A stretch of 64,000 nt of DNA from Bradyrhizobium betae (GCF_008932115.1 NZ_CP044543.1:4718501-4782500), one strand, 5' to 3'; positions 17,648 through 26,400 are shown, counted from the first letter of the stretch. Made by a program: numbers and translations. The notes: generated from the letters alone by a model not told the origin.

Positions 17648-18442
17648 TCACTCCGCCGCCAGTGTCATCCCGTAGCCGAGCCGTTTCGAGATGCCGCCCG
17701 CGCAGTCGCGCAGGGCATGGGCGATCGGGCTGTCCCAGCGGGCGTCGAATGTGCCTTCCGGTCCCATCGCGGTGATCACCAGCGCGACATGGCCGGCATG
17801 GTCGAACACCGGCGCGGAGAACGCGTTGACGCCGGGCAGGGGATCGCCGAGCGCACGGGCGAGGCCGTGCTTGCGGACCTCGGTCAGCATCTCGGCGACT
17901 TTCGCGCCTTTCACCGCGCGCTTCGGATTGTAGCCGACGCCGTGGCGATCGAGGCCGCTTTCGAGTGCGGCGTTGATCGTCTTCTCCGGCAGGAAGGCGG
18001 CAAAGGCGCGGCCGGTCGCCGTCTCCAGCAGCGCCATCACCGATCCCGCGCGCATCACGATGTGCATCGGTTGGCCGGGCTCCTCCAGCTGCACCACGGT
18101 CGGGCCATGCGTGCCCCAGACCGCCAGCGAGACCGCATGTCCGATCTGGCTCGCGAGCGCGGCGATCTTCGGCTGCGCGATGCGCACGCCGGAGAGGCGG
18201 CGCAGGCTGATCAGGCCGAGCTCCAGCGCCAGCACGCCGATCTCGTAGCGGCCGGTGGTCTCGTCCTGCTCGATCAGCCCGATCCGGGAGAAACTGGCCA
18301 GATAAGGATGTGCCTTGGCCGGCGTCATGCCGGCCTCGCGGGCGAGATCGCGCAGCATCATCGGCTCGCCGCTTCGGGCGAGCGCGCGGAGCAATTCTCC
18401 GCCGACCTCGATCGACTGGATGCCGCGACTCTCTCTCTTCAT
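17648..18442 (-). CDS. IclR family transcriptional regulator
   Basis: A 264-residue regulator. The N-terminal winged helix (MLRDLAREAGMTPAKAHPYL, then IGLIEQDETTGRYEIG) is followed by the IclR effector domain with ATGRAFAAFLPE and a terminal SPIAHALRDCAGGISKRLGY. The ATG at 18442 is chosen because the frame continues into the decayed flavoprotein upstream without a better start. Its presumed targets, the flavoprotein and amidase genes next door, are remnants, so the regulator may have lost its purpose. Confidence 0.88.
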   Translation of the reverse strand: MKRESRGIQSIEVGGELLRALARSGEPMMLRDLAREAGMTPAKAHPYLASFSRIGLIEQDETTGRYEIGVLALELGLISLRRLSGVRIAQPKIAALASQIGHAVSLAVWGTHGPTVVQLEEPGQPMHIVMRAGSVMALLETATGRAFAAFLPEKTINAALESGLDRHGVGYNPKRAVKGAKVAEMLTEVRKHGLARALGDPLPGVNAFSAPVFDHAGHVALVITAMGPEGTFDARWDSPIAHALRDCAGGISKRLGYGMTLAAE

Positions 18443-18462
18443 GCGCCTCCGGTACGCCTCGC

Positions 18463-19265
18463 TTACGCCGCGTCGCGCTTGGCGGCGCTGTCGGCGAGAT
18501 GACGGCCGGCAATGTAGCCGAAGGTCAGCGCCGGCCCAAGCGTGATGCCGGCGCCGGGATAATTGCCGCCCATGATGCTCGCCATGTCGTTGCCGGCGGC
18601 ATAGAGCCCGGGAATCACCCGCCCCTCGGCGTCGAGCGCCCGCGCATTCTCGTCGGTGACGATGCCGGCATAGGTGGCCTTCGCGCGACACGATCGCGCC
18701 GGTGACAGTGCCGTTCTCGACCGTCAGCTCGCGCACCGGCGAGGACAGCCACATCGGAATCTTCAAATCCTGGGCGGATTTCGCAAGGCGCCCGGCCAGC
18801 GCATTGCCGTTGGTCAAGGTCATGCCGCGGCCATAGCGCAGCACGTCCATCAAATGTCGCGACAGCCGCTTGGCGACATAGACCGCCGAATTCAGCGACT
18901 TCGTCACCCGCATGAAGTGGATGATCTCCTTGCCGCTTCCCAGCATCATGCCGAACACCGTGAGTTCGGGCAGCGGCATGCCCAGCGTCTTGATCTGGTC
19001 GCCAAGCTCGCGGCCGTCGAACGGCCGCGTCACCATCGAGCGGCCGCCTTGCGTGCCGCCGGGGGCTTCGGCGTGATAGTCCGGAAACACCAGCGGCATG
19101 TCGAAGCGCAGCGCCGTCTTGCTGGTGAAGAAATCCACCGCTTCGGGACCGGCGCTGAGGAACGCATCCACCCGCGCCGCATCGAAATTGTTGCCGGCTT
19201 CGTGGCGCAGATAGGTGCGGGCCTGCTCCGGCGTCTCCGCGATGCCATATGCTTTGGCGAGCGAC
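18463..19265 (-). pseudogene. FAD-binding fumarate reductase/3-ketosteroid dehydrogenase-like flavoprotein, degenerate
   Basis: This is a remnant of a flavoprotein normally about 550-580 residues long; about 267 codons remain. The upstream piece (AKAYGIAETPEQARTYL through VTGAIVSREG, about 19265-18690) is in one frame. The C-terminal FAD-closing piece (TYAGIVTDENARALD, then LYAAGNDMASIMGGNYPGAG) is in another, ending at 18463. About 200 residues that should separate them are missing, so there is an internal deletion with a frame change near 18680. The N-terminus with the first FAD motif is absent, cut at about 19265 where an amidase fragment starts on the other strand. Confidence 0.8.
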
Positions 19266-19564
19266 GTGCGCTGGTGACGCCGACGGTCGCGGTGACCGCA
19301 TTCGAGGCCGGCCGGATCGGCGTGGACACGATCGACGGCAACAAGGTCGATCCGCACCTCGGCTGGTCGCCCTTCACCTGGCCGATCAACCTCGCCGGCC
19401 TTCCGGCGGCAACGCTGCCCTGTGGCTTCGATCGCGACGGCCTTCCGATCGGTCTCCAGATCATCGCGCCGTGGCTCGACGAGCCCACCATCTTCCGCAT
19501 CGCTGCAGCGTTCGAGCAGGCCCAGCCCTGGTCGAAGTTCTGGCCGCAGGTGGCGTTGCGCTAG
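19266..19564 (+). pseudogene. Amidase family protein, C-terminal fragment
   Basis: About 98 codons match the last part of an amidase-signature enzyme: LVTPTVAV, then WSPFTWPINLAGLPAATLPCGF and GLPIGLQIIAPWLDEPTIFRIAAAFEQ, ending at a TAG at 19562. The catalytic Ser-Ser-Lys core that lies upstream in amidases is absent, and the sequence abruptly becomes flavoprotein on the opposite strand at about 19255-19275. It cannot encode an active amidase. Confidence 0.82.
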
Positions 19565-19652
19565 TTGGAGGGGAGAGCGCCGGCGCGCGAAAAAGCCCTT
19601 TGCAATCAAGGGCCGTTCTACTGTGCATGGGGTTGTTTTCGATCTTGCGGGC

Positions 19653-20552
19653 CTAGCCGAGTTCGATCGGCGCGCCGCGGCCGCTGAGTTCTTCGTCGAG
19701 ACGGAGGTAGTGCGCGAGATAATCGTGCAGCGCGGTGGCGGCCTTCGAGGTGGCGCCGCTGGATTTGTAGAGCAGCAGCTCGACCTTCGGCAGCGGCGGC
19801 AGGCCCTCGTTGGGGCCGACCTCGCGCATCGCCGGCACCAGCGCGCTGCGGCCAAGGACCGTCACCGCCATGCCGGCGAAGGCCGCGGCCTGCAGCCCGC
19901 CGACGCTCTCGCTGACGCAGGCAATACGCCAGCGCAGGTTCGCGCGCTCCAGCGTGTCGATCGCGTAGTCGCGATAGATGTTGCCGGGTGGCAATAGCGC
20001 GAGCGGGATCGGGCGTTCCTGGTGCGCGGCGGATTGCTCGCCGGTCATCCAGACCAGCTGCTCGCGGCGCACCACCTGGCCGCCGGTGAAATCGTTCATG
20101 CGCGTGACCAGCGCGATGTCGACGTCGCCGCGCTTGACCAGACCGACCAGCGGCGTCGACAGCGCGCAGTTGAGCTCGACCTGGATGCGCGGGAAGGACT
20201 TTCGGAACACGCTGAGGATCGACGGCAGCATGAAGGCCGCATAGAGGTCGGGCGTGCCGAGCACGACCTGGCCCTCGATCTCCTGCGACGCCAATTGCGA
20301 AATCAGCTCGTCATGCAACCGCAGGATGGATTTGGCGTAGGTGAGAACGGTGGTGCCGTCCTCGGTCAGCATCAGCCTTCGGCCGGCATGCTCGAACAAT
20401 TGTTTGCCGGCGAGCTCCTCCAGCCGCTGCAATTGCAACGTGATCGCCGGTTGGGTGCGGCCCAGCCGTCGCGCGGTCTCGGTGATGCTGCCGGTCTCGA
20501 CCACCGAGATCAGCGACCGGAGCATGCGGATATCGAGGCTGATGAGATTCAT
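19653..20552 (-). CDS. LysR family transcriptional regulator
   Basis: A 299-residue regulator. The N-terminal helix-turn-helix is in LRSLISVVETGSITETARRL followed by GRTQPAITLQLQRLEE, and the periplasmic-binding-protein-like effector domain follows (VVLGTPDLYAAFMLPSIL, then GDVDIALVTR). It is divergent from the Bug-type binding protein operon across a 315-bp gap, the usual arrangement for a LysR activator of that operon. The inducer is unknown. Confidence 0.9.
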   Translation of the reverse strand: MNLISLDIRMLRSLISVVETGSITETARRLGRTQPAITLQLQRLEELAGKQLFEHAGRRLMLTEDGTTVLTYAKSILRLHDELISQLASQEIEGQVVLGTPDLYAAFMLPSILSVFRKSFPRIQVELNCALSTPLVGLVKRGDVDIALVTRMNDFTGGQVVRREQLVWMTGEQSAAHQERPIPLALLPPGNIYRDYAIDTLERANLRWRIACVSESVGGLQAAAFAGMAVTVLGRSALVPAMREVGPNEGLPPLPKVELLLYKSSGATSKAATALHDYLAHYLRLDEELSGRGAPIELG

Positions 20553-20867
20553 GCGGCGTCCATGTCGCCCAGAATTTATGCAAGTTCCATGCTAGGGGTG
20601 ATCGTCGTGAGTTTGGCGAAAGAATTGCCACCGTTGAGCGACTTTTAGAGGTTTTCGGTGCTTTGCGTTCCCGAGAAAATAACTGAGAACGAAGGCGTGC
20701 CCGCGGACACGCGAGACCTGACCGCACCGGTGCAGGGTGGTGCAGGGCCGGGAGGCTGATCGCGCGGATCGGCAATCTTGAGCAGCTTGACGATACCGGA
20801 CAGATGAGGCCATTGCTGATGGTGTGATGATGCAATCAACAATAAGACCAACATCAAGGAAGTGCCC

Positions 20868-21839
20868 ATGCGCGGGGTTATGCGACGCACCATGCTGGCC
20901 GCCTGCGCGGCCGTTCTGTTTTCCGGCGCAGCTTTAGCGCAGGATTACCCCTCCCGCCCCGTGAAGATCATCGTGCCGTTCCCGGCCGGCGGGTCCAACG
21001 ACATCATCGCCCGGATCGTCGCGCAGAAGCTGACCGAACGGAACGGCCAGACCTTCCTCGTGGAAAACCGCGGCGGCGCCGGCGGCAATATCGGCGCCGA
21101 GACGGTCGCGAGCGCCGAGGCCGATGGCTACACCTTGCTGCTGACTGCGCCGCCGCCGCTGACGATCAACGGCTCCCTCTACAAGAAGCTGCCGTTCGAT
21201 CCGGCCAAGGCCTTTGCGCCGGTGGCGCTGATTGCCTCGGTGCCGATCGTGCTGGTGGTCAATCCGTCGGTGCCGGCCAAGAACGTCGGTGAGTTGATCG
21301 CGCTCGCCAAGGCCAAGCCGGGCACGCTGAATTTCGGCTCGTCCGGCATCGGTTCGACCAATCATCTTGGCGGCGAGTTGCTCAAGAGCATGGCTGGCGT
21401 GGATATCGTCCACGTGCCCTATCGCGGCGCGGCGCCGGCGATGAACGATCTGCTCGCGGGGCAGATTCCGTTCATGTTCGACAACATGCCCGCGGTGCTG
21501 CCGCAGGTTCAGGGCAAGGCCATAAACGCGATCGCGGTCGCCGGCGCCAAGCGCGCCGACGCCTTACCCGACGTGCCGACGGTCGCGGAAACCATCCCCG
21601 GCTTCGAGGCTTCGTCCTGGTTCGGACTGGTGGCGCCGGCGAAAACGCCTGAGCCCGCGCTCGCCAAGTTGAGCGGCGAACTCGAGACAATATTGAAGAT
21701 GCCTGACGTCAAGAAGCGGCTTGCCGAGCTCGGCGCCGAGCCCGGCACGGTGTTCGGTCCGGCGTTCGGGCAATTCATGGCGGACGAAACCACGAAGTGG
21801 GGCAAGCTCGTCAAGGCCTCCGGCGCCACCGTGGATTAG
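20868..21839 (+). CDS. Tripartite tricarboxylate transporter (Bug) family substrate-binding protein
   Basis: A 323-residue periplasmic binding protein. The signal peptide MRGVMRRTMLAACAAVLFSG ends in ALAQ, and the mature part begins DYPSRPVKIIVPFPAGG, the Bug-family hallmark, with VENRGGAGGNIGAE and YKKLPFDPAKAF further on. The frame opens with GTG at 20862, but AAGGA is correctly spaced only for the ATG at 20868. No TctA/TctB membrane genes lie nearby, as is common for orphan Bug proteins. It leads the operon with SDR, hydrolase and FAH genes. Confidence 0.9.
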   Translation: MRGVMRRTMLAACAAVLFSGAALAQDYPSRPVKIIVPFPAGGSNDIIARIVAQKLTERNGQTFLVENRGGAGGNIGAETVASAEADGYTLLLTAPPPLTINGSLYKKLPFDPAKAFAPVALIASVPIVLVVNPSVPAKNVGELIALAKAKPGTLNFGSSGIGSTNHLGGELLKSMAGVDIVHVPYRGAAPAMNDLLAGQIPFMFDNMPAVLPQVQGKAINAIAVAGAKRADALPDVPTVAETIPGFEASSWFGLVAPAKTPEPALAKLSGELETILKMPDVKKRLAELGAEPGTVFGPAFGQFMADETTKWGKLVKASGATVD

Positions 21840-21848
21840 GACCGCAGC

Positions 21849-22637
21849 ATGGATCTCAATCTGGGCGGCAAGGTTGCCGTCGTCACCGGCGGCAGCATCG
21901 GCATCGGCCGTGCCATTGCCGCCGAGCTTGCGCGCGAGCAGGCGCATGTCGTCATCGTTGCGCGCGACGCCGAGCGGCTCGCCGCGGCAGCCGCGGAGAT
22001 GTCGCGGGACACCGGCCGGCGTGTGATCGCCTGTGCCGGCGACATGACCAGGCCCGACGACATCGACCGCGCCATGGCGACCGCGCGCGAGGCCTTCGGC
22101 CGCATCGACATCCTCGTCAACAATGCCGGGGCCTCGCCGATGGGCCGGATCGCGGAGACGCCGGATGCGATTTGGGCCAAATCGATCGAGCTGAAGCTGC
22201 TCGGCTACATGCGCTGTGCGCGCAACGTGCTGCCGGAGATGCGCGACCGGCGCTGGGGCCGCGTGATCAACATCATTGGCCGCAGCGGGCATCAGCCGCG
22301 CGCGGCCTATATGGCGGGTGGTGCTGTGAATGCGGCGCTGCTGAACTTCACGCTGGCGCTGGCCGAGGAGTGCGCGCCGGACAACGTGCTGGTCACCGGC
22401 GTCAATCCCGGTCCGGTGCAGACCGACCGCTGGGACAGCCTGATCTCGCAGGGCGCGGCGATCGCGGGGCAGGATCAGGGCGCGACCAATGCCGCCGCCA
22501 TCGCCTCGGTTCCGCTCGGCCGCGTCGGGCAGCCGCACGAGGTCTCCGGCATCGTCGCGTTCCTCTGTTCAGACCGCGCGTCCTTCATTACTGGTACCTG
22601 CATCAATGTCGATGGCGGTGGAACGAGGTGTATCTGA
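21849..22637 (+). CDS. SDR family oxidoreductase lacking the catalytic lysine
   Basis: A 262-residue short-chain dehydrogenase fold. TGGSIGIGRAIAAEL binds the cofactor, NNAGASPMG is intact, and the serine is in IIGRSGHQPR. The tyrosine at residue 154 is present, but Tyr-x3-Lys reads YMAGG, so glycine 158 replaces the catalytic lysine. The C-terminal RASFITGTCINVDGGG is normal. It may be a non-oxidoreductase member or use altered proton relay. The stop overlaps the next start by one base (TGATG), so it is co-translated with the hydrolase-fold protein. Confidence 0.85.
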   Translation: MDLNLGGKVAVVTGGSIGIGRAIAAELAREQAHVVIVARDAERLAAAAAEMSRDTGRRVIACAGDMTRPDDIDRAMATAREAFGRIDILVNNAGASPMGRIAETPDAIWAKSIELKLLGYMRCARNVLPEMRDRRWGRVINIIGRSGHQPRAAYMAGGAVNAALLNFTLALAEECAPDNVLVTGVNPGPVQTDRWDSLISQGAAIAGQDQGATNAAAIASVPLGRVGQPHEVSGIVAFLCSDRASFITGTCINVDGGGTRCI

Positions 22638-23455
22638 TGGCTAGCGAACTGCGGAAGATCGGTGTCAGCGACGATTGCGAGCTTGCGGTTCGCATCGACG
22701 ATTATCTGCTGCCCTGGGACACCAAGCCGCCGGTCGTGATGCTGCACGGCCTCGCCGAAAGCGGCGAGGCGTTCCGGCGCTGGGTGCCGTACTTCGCCAC
22801 GCATCATCTGGTGGTGCGCCCCGATTTGCGCGGCTATGGCGATTCGACGCCGATGCAGGGCGACTACGTCTATCGTTTTGCTGGTCTCGGCGATGACATC
22901 ATCCGCATGCTGGATGCACTGAAGCTCGACCGGGTCTTCCTGGTCGGTGGCAAGATCGGCGGCACGCTGGCGATGCATCTCACCGCTAAGCATCCGGATC
23001 GCGTGATCGCGGCTGCGGCGGTTGGCGCGCCGGCTTCGCTGACCTCGTTCAACGAACGGGCGCCGACCTGGCGCAAGCAGATCCGCGAACAGGGCGTCGA
23101 GCCCTGGGTGCGCGAGACCACGGCCGGCCGGCTCGGCTCGTCGCTGCCGCCGGCGGCGCTGGACTGGTGGATCAAGCTGATGTCGAAGACCAAGGCCTCG
23201 ACGCTGGAAGCGTTTCTGCAAATGGTGCCGACGGTCGATGTCACCGGCGAGCTTCCGTCGATCAAGCGTCCGGCGCTGGTGATCACCACCACCGGCTCGG
23301 GGCTCGGCGACGTCGCCTCCGTGAAGGCATGGCAGGAGACGATTCCGGGCTCGAAGCTGGAAGTTCTGCCCGGGGATTCCTATCACGTCGCCGCGACGGA
23401 TCCGGATGTCTGTGCGCAGAAGGTTCGCGCGTTCTTCGACCGCATCGCGACTTAA
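22637..23455 (+). CDS. Alpha/beta hydrolase-fold protein without nucleophile serine
   Basis: A 272-residue alpha/beta hydrolase-fold protein. VVMLHGLAESGEAFRRW provides the oxyanion region, and RPDLRGYGDS and the late histidine in GDSYHVAATDPD are typical. The nucleophile elbow, normally GxSxG, reads VGGKIGG, with lysine 106 (AAG at 22952-22954) at the serine position. Ordinary ester hydrolysis is therefore unlikely; haloalkane dehalogenase-type Asp is also absent. The ATG at 22637 overlaps the SDR stop. The function is unknown, possibly a lyase or a binding protein. Confidence 0.82.
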   Translation: MASELRKIGVSDDCELAVRIDDYLLPWDTKPPVVMLHGLAESGEAFRRWVPYFATHHLVVRPDLRGYGDSTPMQGDYVYRFAGLGDDIIRMLDALKLDRVFLVGGKIGGTLAMHLTAKHPDRVIAAAAVGAPASLTSFNERAPTWRKQIREQGVEPWVRETTAGRLGSSLPPAALDWWIKLMSKTKASTLEAFLQMVPTVDVTGELPSIKRPALVITTTGSGLGDVASVKAWQETIPGSKLEVLPGDSYHVAATDPDVCAQKVRAFFDRIAT

Positions 23456-23465
23456 GACGTACAGA

Positions 23466-23482
23466 GCGGGCCATTGGCCCGC
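23466..23482. terminator. Hairpin, possible weak terminator
   Basis: A perfect 7-bp stem GCGGGCC/GGCCCGC with an ATT loop lies 11 bp after the hydrolase stop. It is followed only by a short T-rich tract, so termination would be partial; the FAH gene begins 62 bp later. Confidence 0.4.
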
Positions 23483-23544
23483 CCGTCGTTTGGCTTTATG
23501 ACTGGCGCTTCGACAAGAAACGGAAAACATCAGGGAGTGAAGCC

Positions 23545-24336
23545 ATGACAACGACCACGCGACGCAGCGTGCTCGCGGCCGCAGCCGCCATGACCACGGC
23601 GGGCCTCAATGAGGTGACGCCGGCTGCGGCGCAGGTCGCACCGAGGCCGATCTTCCCGGTGCCGATGGTTTCGATCCCGATCGTCGGCGAGACCCAGGTG
23701 TTTCAGGTCCGCCGCATCTACTGCATCGGGCGCAACTACGCCGCGCACGCGATCGAGCGGGGTTCGGATCCGAACCGCGAGCCGCCGTTCTTCTTCCAGA
23801 AGCCAACGGATGCGATCCAGAACGTCGCGGTCGGCGAGGTCGCCGATCATTCCTATCCGTCGCTCACCAAGAACTATCACCACGAGGTCGAGCTGGTGGC
23901 AGCGCTCAAATCCGGCGGCACCAATATCCCGGCCGACAAGGCGCTCGACCACGTCTACGGCTACGCGCTCGGCCTCGACATGACCCGGCGCGACCTCCAG
24001 AACGGCATGGCCGCGGAGAAGAAACCGTGGGAGATCGGCAAGAGCTTTGACCATGCCGCGGTGATCGGTCCGATCCACCCGGCGAGCAAGACCGGCCATT
24101 TCGAGAAGGGCGCCATTTCGCTCGCGATCAACGGCGCCGTGAAGCAGAGCTCGGATCTCGGCAAGATGATCTGGAGCGTCGCCGAGCAGATCGCAAAGCT
24201 GTCGGAAGCGTTCGAGCTGAAGACCGGCGACATCATCTATTCCGGCACGCCGGAAAATGTCGGCCCGGTGGTGAAGGGCGATGTGCTGCTGTGCAAGCTC
24301 GAGGGCCTGCCTGACATGTCGATCAAGATCGTTTAA
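23545..24336 (+). CDS. Fumarylacetoacetate hydrolase family protein with twin-arginine leader
   Basis: A 263-residue protein. From about residue 35 it follows the FAHD1/fumarylpyruvate hydrolase pattern: IYCIGRNYAAHA, PPFFFQKPTDAI, metal ligands in YHHEVELVAAL and LGLDMTRRDLQ, GKSFDHAAVIGPI and IIYSGTPENVGPV. The first residues MTTTTRRSVLAAAAAMTTAG followed by an AxA-type site (AAAQ) look like a Tat signal peptide, so the enzyme is predicted to be exported, unlike typical cytoplasmic FAH enzymes. GGGAG precedes the ATG at 23545. It is the last gene of the Bug operon and probably cleaves a C-C bond in a diketo acid. Confidence 0.85.
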   Translation: MTTTTRRSVLAAAAAMTTAGLNEVTPAAAQVAPRPIFPVPMVSIPIVGETQVFQVRRIYCIGRNYAAHAIERGSDPNREPPFFFQKPTDAIQNVAVGEVADHSYPSLTKNYHHEVELVAALKSGGTNIPADKALDHVYGYALGLDMTRRDLQNGMAAEKKPWEIGKSFDHAAVIGPIHPASKTGHFEKGAISLAINGAVKQSSDLGKMIWSVAEQIAKLSEAFELKTGDIIYSGTPENVGPVVKGDVLLCKLEGLPDMSIKIV

Positions 24337-24337
24337 T

Positions 24338-25078
24338 CTACGCTGCCGCCTTCGGCCGCAATCGGTCGACCGTGCGCGTGATCAGCGCGGCCACCTCAGC
24401 CACCTTCGGCCCGATCCGGAATTCCGGCCCTGCGACGACGACCGAGAGTCGGCGATCGCCGATCGGCAGCGGGATCGCGGCACCGGCGAGATCGCGGCTG
24501 TAATCGGCGAAGCTCTGGCAGTAGCCGCGTTCGATCGAATTGCGCAGCTCGGTCTCGACCGCCTCGATGCTGATCGGCGTCGAGGGGCCGTACTGCTTGA
24601 ACTCGATCTTGCGATAGACGGAGTCGCGTTCTTCCGGCGAATATTGCAGCAGCAGCGCGCGGCCGCTCGCGGTGGCGTGGATCGGCACGCGGTGGCCGAT
24701 GGTGGCGAAATAGCGGATCGCGGCCTGGGACTCGACGACGTCGATGAACACCGCCATCACGCCCGCGGGCGCCACGATCGACGCGGTCTCGCCGGTTTCC
24801 GCCGAGAGGTCGGCCACCAGCGTGTGCGTCCATGGCGGCAGCGGTTCGACCTCGGAGATCATCCGCGCCATCGCCAGCCAGCGCGGCGTCGGATAGAATC
24901 CGGCGCGCGGCCGCGGCTCGTAGAGATAGCCCTTCTCCGACAGCGTCGCGAGCAGGTTGAAGGTCGACGAGCGCGGCCAGCCGAAATGCTCGGCGATCTC
25001 GGCAAGCGTCGCCGGCTTCCTCGTTTGCGCGAAGAATTCCATGATCTCCAGGACGTTGGCGGCTTGGCGAACGATCAT
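24338..25078 (-). CDS. IclR family transcriptional regulator
   Basis: A 246-residue regulator. The N-terminal winged helix contains TLAEIAEHFGWPRSSTFNLL and the effector domain has the family segment IHATASGRALLLQYSPEE plus a terminal GAAIPLPIGDRRLSVVVAGP. It is the last gene of the CaiB-MaoC-lyase operon and is convergent with the FAH gene (one base apart). It probably controls the divergent promoters at 27660-27790, where several palindromes lie. Confidence 0.88.
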   Translation of the reverse strand: MIVRQAANVLEIMEFFAQTRKPATLAEIAEHFGWPRSSTFNLLATLSEKGYLYEPRPRAGFYPTPRWLAMARMISEVEPLPPWTHTLVADLSAETGETASIVAPAGVMAVFIDVVESQAAIRYFATIGHRVPIHATASGRALLLQYSPEERDSVYRKIEFKQYGPSTPISIEAVETELRNSIERGYCQSFADYSRDLAGAAIPLPIGDRRLSVVVAGPEFRIGPKVAEVAALITRTVDRLRPKAAA

Positions 25079-25096
25079 GGTGGGGCGGTTCTCGAT

Positions 25097-25948
25097 CTAG
25101 TTCTGGCCGAGAATCTTCTTCGCGGCGCGAAGATGCGGCTTGTCGATCATCTGGCCGTCGAGCCGCAGCGTGCCGGAGTTCGGATTGCTCGCGAACGCCG
25201 CGATCACCTTTTCTGCCCAGATGCGTTCGGCGTCCGTCGGCGCGAACGCCGCGTTGACGACGTCGACATGTTTGGGATGGATCAGCGCCTTCGCCGAAAA
25301 TCCGTCGCGCCGCGCCGCGCGCGTCTCCTGTTCGAGGCCCGTGAGGTTGTCGATGTCGGTATAGACGGTGTCGATCGGTGCAACTTCCGCCGCGGCCGCC
25401 GCCATCAGGCAGAGATCGCGCGCGAGGCGATAGGGACTGTGGAAGACGCCGCCCGAGGCTTTCTCGGTGGCGCCGAGCGAGGCGGAGAGATCCTCCGCGC
25501 CCCACATCAGGCCGGCGAGGCGAGGGGAGCAGCCCTTGTAGCTGCCGAGACCGAAGATGGAACTCGCCGTCTCCGTCGCGACGCAGACGATGCGCGTCGT
25601 GCCGACCGTGATGCCGGCCGCCGCTTCCAAAGCCTCGAGCCAGGTTGCGATCTGCCGCACATCGTCGCCGCCTTGCGATTTCGGCAGCACGATGCCGTCA
25701 GGCCTGCCCGGCATCACCGCGGCAAGATCGGCGAGCGTCATGCCGGTGTCGAGCGCGTTGACGCGGACATAGAGCTGGTGCGAGCCAGGGCGGCTCTTCA
25801 GCATCGTCAGCGTCAGACCGCGCGCCTCCGGCTTCTTCTCGGTGACGACGGAGTCCTCGAGGTCGATGATCAGCGCGTCGGCATTGCCTTCGCTCGCCTT
25901 CTCGAATTTGCGCGGGGAATCCCCCGGCACGAACAGCATCGAACGCAT
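25097..25948 (-). CDS. HpcH/HpaI aldolase/citrate lyase family protein (CoA ester lyase)
   Basis: A 283-residue CitE/malyl-CoA lyase-like enzyme. MRSMLFVPGDSPRKFEKA contributes CoA contacts, LIIDLEDSVV and CVATETASSIFGL carry the metal-binding acidic residues, and MWGAEDLSASLGA is the CitE motif. The start at 25948 overlaps the MaoC stop by one base. With a CaiB transferase and a MaoC hydratase upstream, it would cleave a 3-hydroxyacyl-CoA such as malyl-, methylmalyl- or citramalyl-CoA into an acyl-CoA and an oxo acid. Confidence 0.88.
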   Translation of the reverse strand: MRSMLFVPGDSPRKFEKASEGNADALIIDLEDSVVTEKKPEARGLTLTMLKSRPGSHQLYVRVNALDTGMTLADLAAVMPGRPDGIVLPKSQGGDDVRQIATWLEALEAAAGITVGTTRIVCVATETASSIFGLGSYKGCSPRLAGLMWGAEDLSASLGATEKASGGVFHSPYRLARDLCLMAAAAAEVAPIDTVYTDIDNLTGLEQETRAARRDGFSAKALIHPKHVDVVNAAFAPTDAERIWAEKVIAAFASNPNSGTLRLDGQMIDKPHLRAAKKILGQN

Positions 25949-26400
25949 CAGACCGGCCTCTTGTGCATCATCGCCATGCGGCGGCATTTGCCGACGATCT
26001 CGTCGTTCTGGTTCAAGGCGTGGTGCTCGAACTCGACGATGCCCGCTTTCGGGCGCGATTTGGATTCCCTCAACGAAAGCACCTTCGTCGTCGCCCGCAA
26101 GGTGTCGCCATGGAAGACCGGTTTCGGAAAAGTCACGTCGGTCATGCCGAGATTGGCGACGGTGGTTCCCATGGTGGTATCATAGACCGTCATGCCGATC
26201 ATGATGCCGAGGGTGTAAAGGCTGTTGAAAATGCGCTGGCCGAATTCGGTCTTTTCGGCGAAATGCGCGTCGATATGCAGCGGCTGCGGGTTGAGCGTCA
26301 GCAGGCTGAACATGGTGTTGTCCATCTCCGTGACGGTGCGGGTCAGCGGATGCCTGAACTCCTGGCCCACGGAAAAGTCCTCGAAATAAAGTCCGGCCAT
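25948..26400 (-). CDS. MaoC family dehydratase (hotdog enoyl-CoA hydratase)
   Basis: A 150-residue single-hotdog protein. FEDFSVGQEFRHPLTRTVTE is the N-terminal strand/turn, and the active-site loop reads TLNPQPLHIDAHFA. The histidine of the hydratase-2 motif is present, while the PhaJ-type aspartate position is shifted or replaced, as in mesaconyl-CoA-hydratase-like relatives. The start is ATG at 26400. Its position between CaiB and the CoA ester lyase supports hydration of an unsaturated dicarboxylyl-CoA, though the double-hotdog length of known mesaconyl-CoA hydratases is not reached. Confidence 0.87.
   Translation of the reverse strand: MAGLYFEDFSVGQEFRHPLTRTVTEMDNTMFSLLTLNPQPLHIDAHFAEKTEFGQRIFNSLYTLGIMIGMTVYDTTMGTTVANLGMTDVTFPKPVFHGDTLRATTKVLSLRESKSRPKAGIVEFEHHALNQNDEIVGKCRRMAMMHKRPV

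Noticed and set aside
18674..19564. A single 296-codon plus-strand gene ending in the amidase fragment
   Set aside because: Only the last part from about 19266 matches an amidase. Everything before is antisense to the flavoprotein remnant.
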